Origin: a virus
Length of the DNA: 29,829 nucleotides
IMG/VR virus record: IMGVR_UViG_3300008267_000520
Coordinates: 1-29,829 of that record
Direction: 5' to 3' (one strand)
The notes under the pieces were generated by a model. That model was not told the origin of the DNA. It worked only from the letters and a program-made list of their open reading frames with translations, and searched no databases. Below, one piece after another: positions 8,458 through 16,129 of the stretch. Both the position numbers and the translations under genes were made by a program. Position 1 is the stretch's first letter, and each line of letters begins with the position of its first letter.

Positions 8458-8466
8458 ATATATTTA
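8436..8466 (+). promoter_or_regulatory. Host-type promoter TTGG-N19-TATATTTA
   Basis: TTGG at 8436-8439 and TATATTTA at 8459-8466 are 19 bases apart, the same spacing seen at 19446, 27704 and 28547. It resembles the -33/-7 promoters of Bacteroidota. It drives the gp26-like gene, whose ATG is 27 bases downstream of the -7 box. The -33 box lies in the loop of the terminator hairpin. Confidence 0.6.
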
Positions 8467-8493
8467 TATACAACAATAAAGTTATAATAAATT

Positions 8494-9237
8494 ATGAGCG
8501 AATTTAAGATGCCCACCGAAGTTGTAGATTTACCATCCAAAGGTCTACTTTATCCAAAATCAAACCCATTATCTAGTGGAACCGTTGAAATGAAGTATAT
8601 GACGGCTAAAGAAGAAGATATTCTTACTAACCAATCATATATTCAAAAAGGTGTTGTATTAGATAAATTGTTACAAACATTGATTGTATCTAATGTTGAT
8701 TACAATGATTTAATTATTGGTGATAAGAATGCAATTATGATTGCCGCCCGTATTTTAGGATATGGTAAAGATTACTCATTCCAATACAGAGGACAAGATG
8801 TAACAGTTGATTTAACCACAATGCAGGATAAACCATTCGATGAATCACTTATCTCTCCAGGTATCAATGAATTTAAATTTACCTTACCTAAATCAAATAC
8901 TAACTTAACCTTTAAAATCTTAACACACGGGGATGAATTAAAAATTGACCGTGAATTAGAGGGATTAAAGAAAATTAATAAAGATAACGTTCCCGAATTA
9001 TCAACTCGTTTGAAGTATATGATTACTTCTATCGAAGGTAACCGCGAGCCTAAGGTAGTTCGCGAGTTCGTCGATAACTACCTTTTAGCGCAAGATTCGC
9101 GCGCATTACGCGAGTATATTCGCCAAGTACAACCCGATATTGACCTAAAATTTGACTTTGATGGACCAAACGGCGTTGAGGAGGACGTTAATTTACCTAT
9201 TGGGCTTAGCTTTTTTTGGCCTGACTCCCGAGTATAG
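8494..9237 (+). CDS. Baseplate hub/tail assembly protein, gp26-like (T4_baseplate family)
   Basis: A 247-aa protein. Residues 1-60 carry the family signature: VVDLPSKGLLYPKSNPLSSG followed by VEMKYMTAKEEDIL and KGVVLDKLLQTLI. A Zn-less middle domain follows, and it ends in LPIGLSFFWPDSRV, where FFWP is a usual close. In T4, gp26 is needed to assemble the baseplate hub. The gene lies between the tail tube and the tape measure, the place where tail assembly chaperones are found in other tailed phages. Its last codons overlap another open frame across a T7 run, so a longer frameshift product is possible (see next entry). It is preceded by its own host-type promoter. Confidence 0.8.
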   Translation: MSEFKMPTEVVDLPSKGLLYPKSNPLSSGTVEMKYMTAKEEDILTNQSYIQKGVVLDKLLQTLIVSNVDYNDLIIGDKNAIMIAARILGYGKDYSFQYRGQDVTVDLTTMQDKPFDESLISPGINEFKFTLPKSNTNLTFKILTHGDELKIDRELEGLKKINKDNVPELSTRLKYMITSIEGNREPKVVREFVDNYLLAQDSRALREYIRQVQPDIDLKFDFDGPNGVEEDVNLPIGLSFFWPDSRV

Positions 9238-9493
9238 GAAAGCCATGTTTGATCAAATACACCAGATTGTATTTCACGGTAAAGGTGGATATACATTTCC
9301 TGATGTGTATAACATGCCTATATGGTTGCGCATATATACTTTTAACCAAATTAAAACTTGGTACGAGGAACAGAATAAAGAAAAAGATGATATTGATACC
9401 TTTACTAGCAAAGTTAAATCAGGACAAGTACAAGTTCCCGACTATGTTAAAGGTGCTAAATTAAAATACAACGGGGGCACTACACAAAAGTAG
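9211..9493 (+). CDS. Second-frame extension of the gp26-like gene or separate small protein
   Basis: The frame one base ahead of the gp26-like gene is open across its end and continues to TAG 9491-9493. From the T7 run (9211-9217) it reads FFGLTPEYRKAMFDQIHQIV, then FHGKGGYTFPDVYNMPIWLR and a charged helical tail. These look like genuine protein from the T run onward, whereas residues coded before it (from ATG 9152) look like noise. Two readings are possible: a +1 (or -2) frameshift at the T run giving a gp26-like fusion of about 335 aa, analogous to lambda G/GT, or a separate 82-aa protein from ATG 9245, eight bases after the gp26-like stop with AGGAAA in front. T4 has gene 51 at this place. 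A homopolymer error is a third option. Confidence 0.65.
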
Positions 9494-9497
9494 TGCC
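9476..9497 (+). terminator. Hairpin overlapping the stop of the second-frame gene
   Basis: A perfect 8-bp stem, GGCACTAC (9476-9483) with GTAGTGCC (9490-9497), and a 6-base loop. It contains the TAG stop codon. The tail is only TTC followed by the late element, so as a terminator it is weak; it may instead be an RNA-processing or stability element between the gp26-like region and the tape measure gene. Confidence 0.5.
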
Positions 9498-9501
9498 TTC
9501 A

Positions 9502-9512
9502 AATATTTATAA
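9502..9512 (+). promoter_or_regulatory. Late-type promoter element AATATTTATAA for the tape measure gene
   Basis: An exact copy followed by CAA and the ATG at 9516, identical in layout to the copy at 5178. Confidence 0.63.
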
Positions 9513-9515
9513 CAA

Positions 9516-11738
9516 ATGGCTACACCCGAGGAATTAAAACGACAACAAGAGCAAAATGCTCTTCTTGAGAAGGAAAACGAAATCCTACGGAGACGCCTTG
9601 ATTTACAAAGTGAGAGTTATTCATTATCTACATCTTATTTAGAGTCAATAAAAGAAATTTTAGGGATTCAATCTAAACGATCTCAATTTGAAAATGATAC
9701 TTTAGATATTAATAAAAAAATCCAAAGAGCTATTCGCGATCAAAATTTAGACTTGGATGATTCTATTGAAAAAGTAAAACAGGTCAGTAGAAATAGAAAA
9801 TTAATTTTAGAGGCACAAAAACAAGAAGCTATTTTAGAATCTCAGCTACAAGGTAAGGATGCACGACGATTAGCTTTAGCTAAAAATAAAATTGATCGTA
9901 TAAATGATATTACTGAAAAGCTTAAAGAACAACAAGCTTTACCTGTAGAACAAAGAGATAAAAGTGAAATTGCTAGTCTTCAAGAGAAATTAATATACAA
10001 TGAAAAATATCTTGGTGGATTAACTCGAAATATGAGTAACAGTGCTCGTTTATTACTTTTAACTCAATTACAAATAGAGGAATTAAAAAAAGTAAATGCT
10101 GAGCGTGAAAAAGAATTAACAACTGCCGATAAACTAGTAGCAGCCGCTAATAAACTACCAGGTGAATTAGGTAAATCCGTAAAATTAGTAATGGATTTAA
10201 GAGCAGGTGGGCAACTAGCTGCTTTGGCTATTGGAGCATTTTTAGTTAAAGCACTCCTACAGGCTGATGATAAAATTACTAATTTACAAAAAGCATTTGG
10301 TATTACTCGTGGAACAGCTCGTGGTATTTCATATGAACTTGAAAGACAAGCAGTTACCTCGGGTGATATTTTCATTACTAGCAAAAAACTAAACCAATCA
10401 TTCAGAGAATTAAGTGCTGAATTAGGATTTGCCGCAGACATTTCAGGACAAACATTAGAAACATTTACTAATTTAACACAACGATTAGGATTTAATACTA
10501 AAGAGGCAACTCAATTAACGTATTTAGCGCGTTTACAAGGCGAAAGCACTGAAACCACGCTAAACAATGCATCTAAGACAGTAAGCGCATTAAACAAACA
10601 GAAAAACACATCTATCAACATCAAAGCTGTGTTTAGCGATATAGCTAATGCTAGTGCTGCTACAGTTGTTAGTTTAGGTGGAAGTGTTAATGCCTTAGCT
10701 GAAGCATCAACTAAAGCAAGACAATTAGGATTAACATTAGGTGAGGTTGATCAAATAGCATCATCATTACTTGATTTTCAATCATCTATTGAAAACGAAT
10801 TAGCAGCCGAATTAATGACTGGTAAACAGATTAATTTAGAGGCTGCTCGTTATTATGCTTTAACTAATCAAACAGCTAAATTAACTGAAGAAATTGGTAA
10901 TAACCAAGAATTAATTAATGCTTTTGCCACAGATAACCGCTTAGCGCAGGATGCTGCCGCTAAAGCATTAGGATTATCTCGTGAGGAATTGGGTAAAATG
11001 GTTATGCAACAAGACTTCTTAACATTAGGTGCTGATGCCTTTAGAGCTAAATTCGGTGAGGCTAACTATGAACAAATGCAAGCGTTATCTATTAGTGATA
11101 AATTTAAAGCAACATTAGAAAAAATACAAGAGATAATTGGTAATGTTGGATATGCTTTAGAACCAATCTTAAATGCATTTGCTTCATTAGCATCTAGTTC
11201 TACTTTAGTGTTAGCAACTGTTGGTGCACTTGCTGGTTTATCATTAGTAAGATTAATAAGTAGTATATCACTAATGGCTAGTCAATTAGTTATAGCATCT
11301 GCTGGTGCCTTAACTATAGGTAATGTATTGACGGCTGGAGGTATTACTGTTGCTGTTCTAGCAGGTTTAGGAGCATTATTAGGTATGTTCCAAGACTTTA
11401 AAAAGATGGATGATGGTATATCTACAGGATACGGTAAACGTATGTTGTTTGATGAAGGTGAAATATTTGCTTTAAATGATAAAGACAACATCATTGCTAC
11501 TACTAACCCAATCCCCGTAAACGATATTCAATCACGTCCTAAAGGATCAATAAAAGTAGCACCTCAACAAGCTGCACCAACACAACAAAATGTTAAAGTA
11601 ACACCTTCAACTACTGTTGTACAACTTGAACTTAATGGTGCTAACATAGGTAATGCACAAGCCCGCTCAACATATAGTATATCCTCTAATATTAGATCAT
11701 TTGGAGGTAGTGGAATTGATACAAGTGCTACAACATAA
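9516..11738 (+). CDS. Tail tape measure protein (gp29-like)
   Basis: A 740-aa protein. Residues 1-215 are charged coiled coil (EELKRQQEQNALLEKENEIL and further heptad-like stretches). A hydrophobic Ala/Gly-rich helix follows at about 235-250 (LAALAIGAFLVKALL), then a long helical region rich in Ala/Asn/Thr, and further membrane-like helices at about 560-635 (LVLATVGALAGLSLVRLI, VLAGLGALLGMF). The C-terminus is low-complexity Pro/Gln/Thr. This composition is typical of tape measures, which set tail length and leave the tube during DNA entry. The location after the gp26-like gene supports the call. It is longer than T4 gp29 (590 aa), so a longer tail is plausible. Confidence 0.82.
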   Translation: MATPEELKRQQEQNALLEKENEILRRRLDLQSESYSLSTSYLESIKEILGIQSKRSQFENDTLDINKKIQRAIRDQNLDLDDSIEKVKQVSRNRKLILEAQKQEAILESQLQGKDARRLALAKNKIDRINDITEKLKEQQALPVEQRDKSEIASLQEKLIYNEKYLGGLTRNMSNSARLLLLTQLQIEELKKVNAEREKELTTADKLVAAANKLPGELGKSVKLVMDLRAGGQLAALAIGAFLVKALLQADDKITNLQKAFGITRGTARGISYELERQAVTSGDIFITSKKLNQSFRELSAELGFAADISGQTLETFTNLTQRLGFNTKEATQLTYLARLQGESTETTLNNASKTVSALNKQKNTSINIKAVFSDIANASAATVVSLGGSVNALAEASTKARQLGLTLGEVDQIASSLLDFQSSIENELAAELMTGKQINLEAARYYALTNQTAKLTEEIGNNQELINAFATDNRLAQDAAAKALGLSREELGKMVMQQDFLTLGADAFRAKFGEANYEQMQALSISDKFKATLEKIQEIIGNVGYALEPILNAFASLASSSTLVLATVGALAGLSLVRLISSISLMASQLVIASAGALTIGNVLTAGGITVAVLAGLGALLGMFQDFKKMDDGISTGYGKRMLFDEGEIFALNDKDNIIATTNPIPVNDIQSRPKGSIKVAPQQAAPTQQNVKVTPSTTVVQLELNGANIGNAQARSTYSISSNIRSFGGSGIDTSATT

Positions 11739-11752
11739 AAACAATAATTTTT

Positions 11753-11763
11753 AATATTTATAA
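11753..11763 (+). promoter_or_regulatory. Late-type promoter element AATATTTATAA for the baseplate gene block
   Basis: An exact copy followed by CAAAATAACACATT and the ATG at 11778. It is the last exact copy seen; the genes from 11778 to about 19440 may all depend on it. Confidence 0.63.
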
Positions 11764-11777
11764 CAAAATAACACATT

Positions 11778-11993
11778 ATGGGAACCACTTTATTAGAAAG
11801 ATTACAAGCAAAAACTTACACTGATGAGTCATTGGATGGTGTTGTGCCTTTAGTTCAAAATTTAGATCCTAATTTCCCTGCTATTAACGATAGCTTTGAA
11901 AAAGGAACTTACGATGAAACTTTAAGAAGCGACATTTCAAACCCTGATTCAGTAGCTGCAGGTAGAATTACACGCCTTCCTAAGCGTCCTTAA
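11778..11993 (+). CDS. Small structural-region protein, function unknown
   Basis: A 71-aa acidic protein starting MGTTLLERLQAKTYTDESL and ending in a basic TRLPKRP. No domain is recognised. It has a late-type promoter 14 bases upstream and sits between the tape measure and the large baseplate gene, so a role in baseplate assembly is likely by position. The 64-base gap after it holds only a weak CAATAA/TTATTG inverted repeat around TATAAATG (12003-12022). Confidence 0.65.
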   Translation: MGTTLLERLQAKTYTDESLDGVVPLVQNLDPNFPAINDSFEKGTYDETLRSDISNPDSVAAGRITRLPKRP

Positions 11994-12057
11994 TCATACA
12001 AACAATAATATAAATGTTATTGAATGGAAACTTTCTGCTTATAAGTAAATAAAATAA

Positions 12058-14406
12058 ATGGCGCTAAGAAAACTACTAACCGATGTTGGAACCGAATACC
12101 GTAACCTAGAGTTCGGTAATGATCGTCCCGGAGGAGGTAATAGTAAACAACCATTTATTATTAAAGATTTACCACCGGTAGAAAGTGATCCTGACTCTAC
12201 TTTTCCTGATTTTATATTACGAGACCCAAAAAATCAACTTGAAAACAGAGTTGATGATACAACTCGTATTAGTAAATTTTTAGTAAGTAGAAATGGTGGA
12301 TTGTTTATTGCTAAACAAGAATTATTATCATTACAAAACCCTTTAGTACCTGGCCGTCCTAACAGATCAAATCCTGTAGCCGGTTTATATAACCCATTAA
12401 TGACTCTAGCTCAAGTTGCTGGAGCCGGAACGGGTTTACACATTGAAAAACAAGGGATTGCTCCTATTTTCAACGATGATGTTAAATATGCTAATGTTTA
12501 TAGAAGATTCCATAGTGAGGAAAATAATAACCGATTAACATTATTAAAGATATCAAAAATTGGGAAAGAGCCTGGTCCTGAGGAAGCAATAACTCCTCTT
12601 GGCTTTTTATCATCATTAGTTTCCCCATTAGAGGCTGCTAACTTAGGTATAGCATCAAACGATAATTATATTTTATCGTATACTGGTGGACCCGATTCAT
12701 TTGGTTTAGGTAGAACTCGTATTCCTTTTTCTAATGATAGATTATCTCCTAAAGAATTAGAACAAAGAACAAACGAATCTAAAGAAGAAAGTTTTAATAA
12801 AACTAATAATTATTCTAAAGTAATTATTAATACTTTAGGATTAAGTGAAAAATACTTAAACCCTAATCAATTAAATGATACTACATTAGTTGATGCTAAT
12901 AAAATTACTATTGGTAGTTACGTTGATGATTTGCTAGGTGTCAATAACCAAGGAATAATTGTTAATGGTGGTCAACTTAGAAGTGCTCAAAACACAGCGT
13001 TTTTAAGAGATCCAATAGATGCTAATGCTCAAATTAACGCTGCTTTATCTCAAAGTTTTAATAGAACAACCTCACCATTAACCTCTGATGACTTAATCAG
13101 AATAACAAAAAGTGGTGTTTCTCAAGAATCAACTAATTTAAAATATATAACCATCAAAACTAATGTAACGGATGGTGGTGACAATTTTAATATTACAAAC
13201 CAATTATTCCAAAATAGTGTTTACACTTTAGGTAATACATTTCCTGAGGAAAATACTTTAAATACTAAAGATAAAGGAATTTATACTTTTAACCAAACAC
13301 AGTTAAGAGACAGAAAATCACTTCTTGACCCTGCAGAATCTGGAAAAGCAGTACCTTCTGATTTTAGAAAAGACATAACTGGTGCTCCTGATAAATTAGG
13401 TATTTATTACTTTGATTATCAAAGCGCTCGAGTAAATAGAATGCAACGTATTGGAGATGGAAATCCCGGTAAACGCACTCGAAATCGTTCAAAATTAAAC
13501 ATATATGATGATGCTACTGTTGATCGTATCAACATGATTCCATTATATAGAGATAGAGTTGTACTAGATCCCGATGTATTAACACGAGATTTAGTCAAAT
13601 TTAGATTTGAAGTAATAGATAATACTAACCCTGATATATCTACATTTGTTCACTTTAGAGCATTTTTAGGTGCTATAACTGACCAATACAACTCAGACTG
13701 GGAAGGATATAGGTTTGTAGGTAGAGGTGATAAAGTTTGGAACTACCAAGGTTCATCTCGTGCTATTAATTTTTCATTTAAAGTAGCAGCTCAATCAAGA
13801 GCTGAAATGAGACCTTTATATCAAAAGTTAAACTTCCTTGCCTCCTCACTATCTCCTGATTATAATGGTGGATATATGAAAGGTAATTTAATTAGATTAA
13901 CTATTGGTGATTATCTAATGTATGTACCTGGCTTTATTACAAATTTAACTTATACAATACCCGAGGAAGCAAGTTGGGAAATTGCACTTAACTCGCCCGA
14001 ATTAGGTGAGGATGAAGGATTAATGGAAACTCCAAAATATTTTGAAGTAGATGTTGCCTTTACCCCAATACACGACTTTACTCCAAGATTAAGTGATGGA
14101 GGTAGAGATGTAGCATTTATTACTAATCCTACTAACGTTGGAGGAAAAGATAACCAATACTTAGATAATGGTAAAATTTATTTCTTTAGTAATGGTAGTG
14201 ATGGAATATATGCACCTGGTGAAGAAGCTAATTTAATTGCTCGTTCTGGAAATATATCAACTATATCTCCAACTACTTTAGACATATATGGAACTAAAGG
14301 ATACATAAAACCTACAGGCATACCTATAGCTGATACTATTCCTGCTACACCTCCAGCATTAACTACAGCAGATCAAAATTTAACCTCTGGAACCGCATTT
14401 AACTAA
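12058..14406 (+). CDS. Large baseplate/tail structural protein, possible tube-initiator domain
   Basis: A 782-aa protein with no signal peptide or membrane helix. The N-terminal two thirds are Asn/Asp/Leu-rich without a recognisable domain. Residues about 500-650 resemble a tail-tube-like beta domain: FRAFLGAITDQYNSDWEGY, NYQGSSRAINFSFKVAAQS, then LIRLTIGDYLMYVPGFITN. The FSFKV strand and the short loops are reminiscent of baseplate proteins that cap the tube (T4 gp48/gp54 role), but the similarity is only by eye. It lies between the tape measure and the LysM gene, in the block where T4-like phages keep the baseplate. The structural role is fairly secure, the exact subunit is not. Confidence 0.65.
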   Translation: MALRKLLTDVGTEYRNLEFGNDRPGGGNSKQPFIIKDLPPVESDPDSTFPDFILRDPKNQLENRVDDTTRISKFLVSRNGGLFIAKQELLSLQNPLVPGRPNRSNPVAGLYNPLMTLAQVAGAGTGLHIEKQGIAPIFNDDVKYANVYRRFHSEENNNRLTLLKISKIGKEPGPEEAITPLGFLSSLVSPLEAANLGIASNDNYILSYTGGPDSFGLGRTRIPFSNDRLSPKELEQRTNESKEESFNKTNNYSKVIINTLGLSEKYLNPNQLNDTTLVDANKITIGSYVDDLLGVNNQGIIVNGGQLRSAQNTAFLRDPIDANAQINAALSQSFNRTTSPLTSDDLIRITKSGVSQESTNLKYITIKTNVTDGGDNFNITNQLFQNSVYTLGNTFPEENTLNTKDKGIYTFNQTQLRDRKSLLDPAESGKAVPSDFRKDITGAPDKLGIYYFDYQSARVNRMQRIGDGNPGKRTRNRSKLNIYDDATVDRINMIPLYRDRVVLDPDVLTRDLVKFRFEVIDNTNPDISTFVHFRAFLGAITDQYNSDWEGYRFVGRGDKVWNYQGSSRAINFSFKVAAQSRAEMRPLYQKLNFLASSLSPDYNGGYMKGNLIRLTIGDYLMYVPGFITNLTYTIPEEASWEIALNSPELGEDEGLMETPKYFEVDVAFTPIHDFTPRLSDGGRDVAFITNPTNVGGKDNQYLDNGKIYFFSNGSDGIYAPGEEANLIARSGNISTISPTTLDIYGTKGYIKPTGIPIADTIPATPPALTTADQNLTSGTAFN

Positions 14407-14408
14407 TA

Positions 14409-14714
14409 ATGAATCGTTACGCTAACATACCCGAATTAAAAACAAGCACAGGTACAAGGTACTTAGGTACTACTTTTTACCCTGAAATTCCTTATTCGGA
14501 GAACGATATATATGTGTATACAACTGAGGGTGATAGGTTAGATAATTTAGCGCAACAGTACTATGGTGATGTTACTTTATATTGGGTTATAGCATCGGCT
14601 AACGCAACTATACCATTTGCATCACTATTTATTACTCCTGGAACACAATTAAGAATCCCAGGTAATATAACTGAAATAATTTCTAGTTTTAACCAATTAA
14701 ATGAATCAAGGTAA
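14409..14714 (+). CDS. LysM-like baseplate protein (gp53/gpX-like)
   Basis: A 101-aa protein dominated by one LysM-like domain at residues about 30-85: YVYTTEGDRLDNLAQQYYGD, then TLYWVIASANA and a closing PGTQLRIPG. This is the arrangement in small baseplate proteins such as T4 gp53 and P2 gpX, which clamp wedge parts together or hold the hub. Start two bases after the previous stop; its TAA overlaps the next ATG by one base, so translation is likely coupled with the next gene. No catalytic function is expected. Confidence 0.75.
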   Translation: MNRYANIPELKTSTGTRYLGTTFYPEIPYSENDIYVYTTEGDRLDNLAQQYYGDVTLYWVIASANATIPFASLFITPGTQLRIPGNITEIISSFNQLNESR

Positions 14715-16126
14715 TGGCAACTCCAAGAATTTTAGGTTTACCCTTTGATAGTGGGGTAGATGCCCAAGTAAAAATAAGACAAAAACAATTATCTGTTAGA
14801 AATAGAGTTGATGGAGGGCAAGAACCTAACAACTTAGTTGTTTTTAACAGCTCAACATCATTTGTTCGCTTATCATCAGCAGTAAGTGTTGATAGTACTG
14901 AACGATTAACTACATTAAAAAATAATTTAGGTATAAGCGAAGGAAACATTGGTGGTTATGAATTAGCTAAAAATTTAGTTTTATGGGGTGGAGTAAATAT
15001 TAAAGAACTACCTAGAGGAATCGGATATGATTTAAATTCAACTTATGGATTTTTATCTGATAGCGCCCAAGGTTTAAAACCACTACCTGGTATTACTAAC
15101 ATGGTTAGTAATTATAAAAATAACGGTTCATTGCGCGAGGTAACATTAAACATTAAATGTTTTACCCGTAAACAGTTTGAAGCAATTGAGGCTATTTACT
15201 TGCGTTTAGGTTATACAATGGTAGTTGAGTGGGGACATACTGATTATTTTTTAAATGATAATACTAAGTCACAAACAACCCAAGCATCTATATTAAATCT
15301 TTTATACCCTGGAACAAAATCAGATAAAATTAAACCTACTATTATTCAACAAAAACTTCAAGACAATAAAAAGAATACTAGCTACAATTATGACGGGTTA
15401 TTGGCTCGAGTAACTAACTTTAGTTGGGAACTTAGCTCTGATTTAACCTATGATATAACATTGTATTTAATTTCTTGGGGTGATATAATTGACTCATTAA
15501 AAATAAATACATCTATTACTGATGTAGCTGATGCATCTAATGTATCAATTCAAAACTCAAATATTACTCCTAGCTTATTAAATATTGTTAATAATAAATC
15601 TTTAAGTAGCCTAAATCGTTTATTTTATCAAATGTATCAAGATCTAGTTGTTATTAAATCTAATAATGGGCTAAGTACAAACACCCAGGAAGAAATACAA
15701 ATTATTGATCAAGAACAAAAAGAAGCTGAAAAAATTCCTAAAGCTAAAGATAAACTTATTGGTATTGTTAACCAATACTTACAACTTACAGATAAATACT
15801 ACAACGATAATGTTATTGGTATAGATGATAAAAATCTAGATAGTTTAAATAGGTTTAAAATTGCTTTAAATACTGTATCTAGGGATATTAATTCTATAGG
15901 CAATACTGAACAATTTAGGGATTATACAGGATATACTGCTGATACTATATTAAATGGACTTGAAGAGGTGTCTGGTGCTGCTGCTACTGTTACCGTTCGT
16001 GATGTTTCGGTAGGTCTTATCAAAACTAAAATTTTAGATATTTATGAAACTCAAAATAATAATACTGATTTTCAAAATTATATCGAAGATGAAATTAACC
16101 CTGTTGGATATAGAATAGACTTATAA
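14714..16126 (+). CDS. Baseplate/hub structural protein, unnamed
   Basis: A 470-aa protein. Residues about 135-180 contain REVTLNIKCFTRKQFEAIE followed by YLRLGYTMVVEWGHTDYF; an 'LGY...EWG' motif of this kind is common in baseplate proteins of T4-like phages. Residues about 230-260 read SSDLTYDITLYLISWGDIID, a tail-protein-like beta segment. The centre has a long charged helix (EEIQIIDQEQKEAEKIPKA). It is flanked by the LysM gene and the CHAP hub gene, so it probably forms a hub or inner wedge part. The family could not be named from sequence alone. Confidence 0.65.
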   Translation: MATPRILGLPFDSGVDAQVKIRQKQLSVRNRVDGGQEPNNLVVFNSSTSFVRLSSAVSVDSTERLTTLKNNLGISEGNIGGYELAKNLVLWGGVNIKELPRGIGYDLNSTYGFLSDSAQGLKPLPGITNMVSNYKNNGSLREVTLNIKCFTRKQFEAIEAIYLRLGYTMVVEWGHTDYFLNDNTKSQTTQASILNLLYPGTKSDKIKPTIIQQKLQDNKKNTSYNYDGLLARVTNFSWELSSDLTYDITLYLISWGDIIDSLKINTSITDVADASNVSIQNSNITPSLLNIVNNKSLSSLNRLFYQMYQDLVVIKSNNGLSTNTQEEIQIIDQEQKEAEKIPKAKDKLIGIVNQYLQLTDKYYNDNVIGIDDKNLDSLNRFKIALNTVSRDINSIGNTEQFRDYTGYTADTILNGLEEVSGAAATVTVRDVSVGLIKTKILDIYETQNNNTDFQNYIEDEINPVGYRIDL

Positions 16127-16129
16127 AAT

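Noticed and set aside
10064-10441. 125-aa open frame on the minus strand inside the tape measure gene
   Set aside because: It lies wholly antisense to a convincing gene, has no promoter or homologous motif, and its composition is what the complement of coiled-coil codons gives.
5178-11763. Reading the late element as T4-type TATAAATA promoters on the minus strand
   Set aside because: All six copies sit a few bases before + strand starts and no minus-strand gene lies upstream of them, so a forward element is the simpler view.
12003-12022. CAATAA/TTATTG inverted repeat around TATAAATG as a promoter or operator
   Set aside because: Short, AT-only apart from one pair, single occurrence, and 36 bases from the next start.
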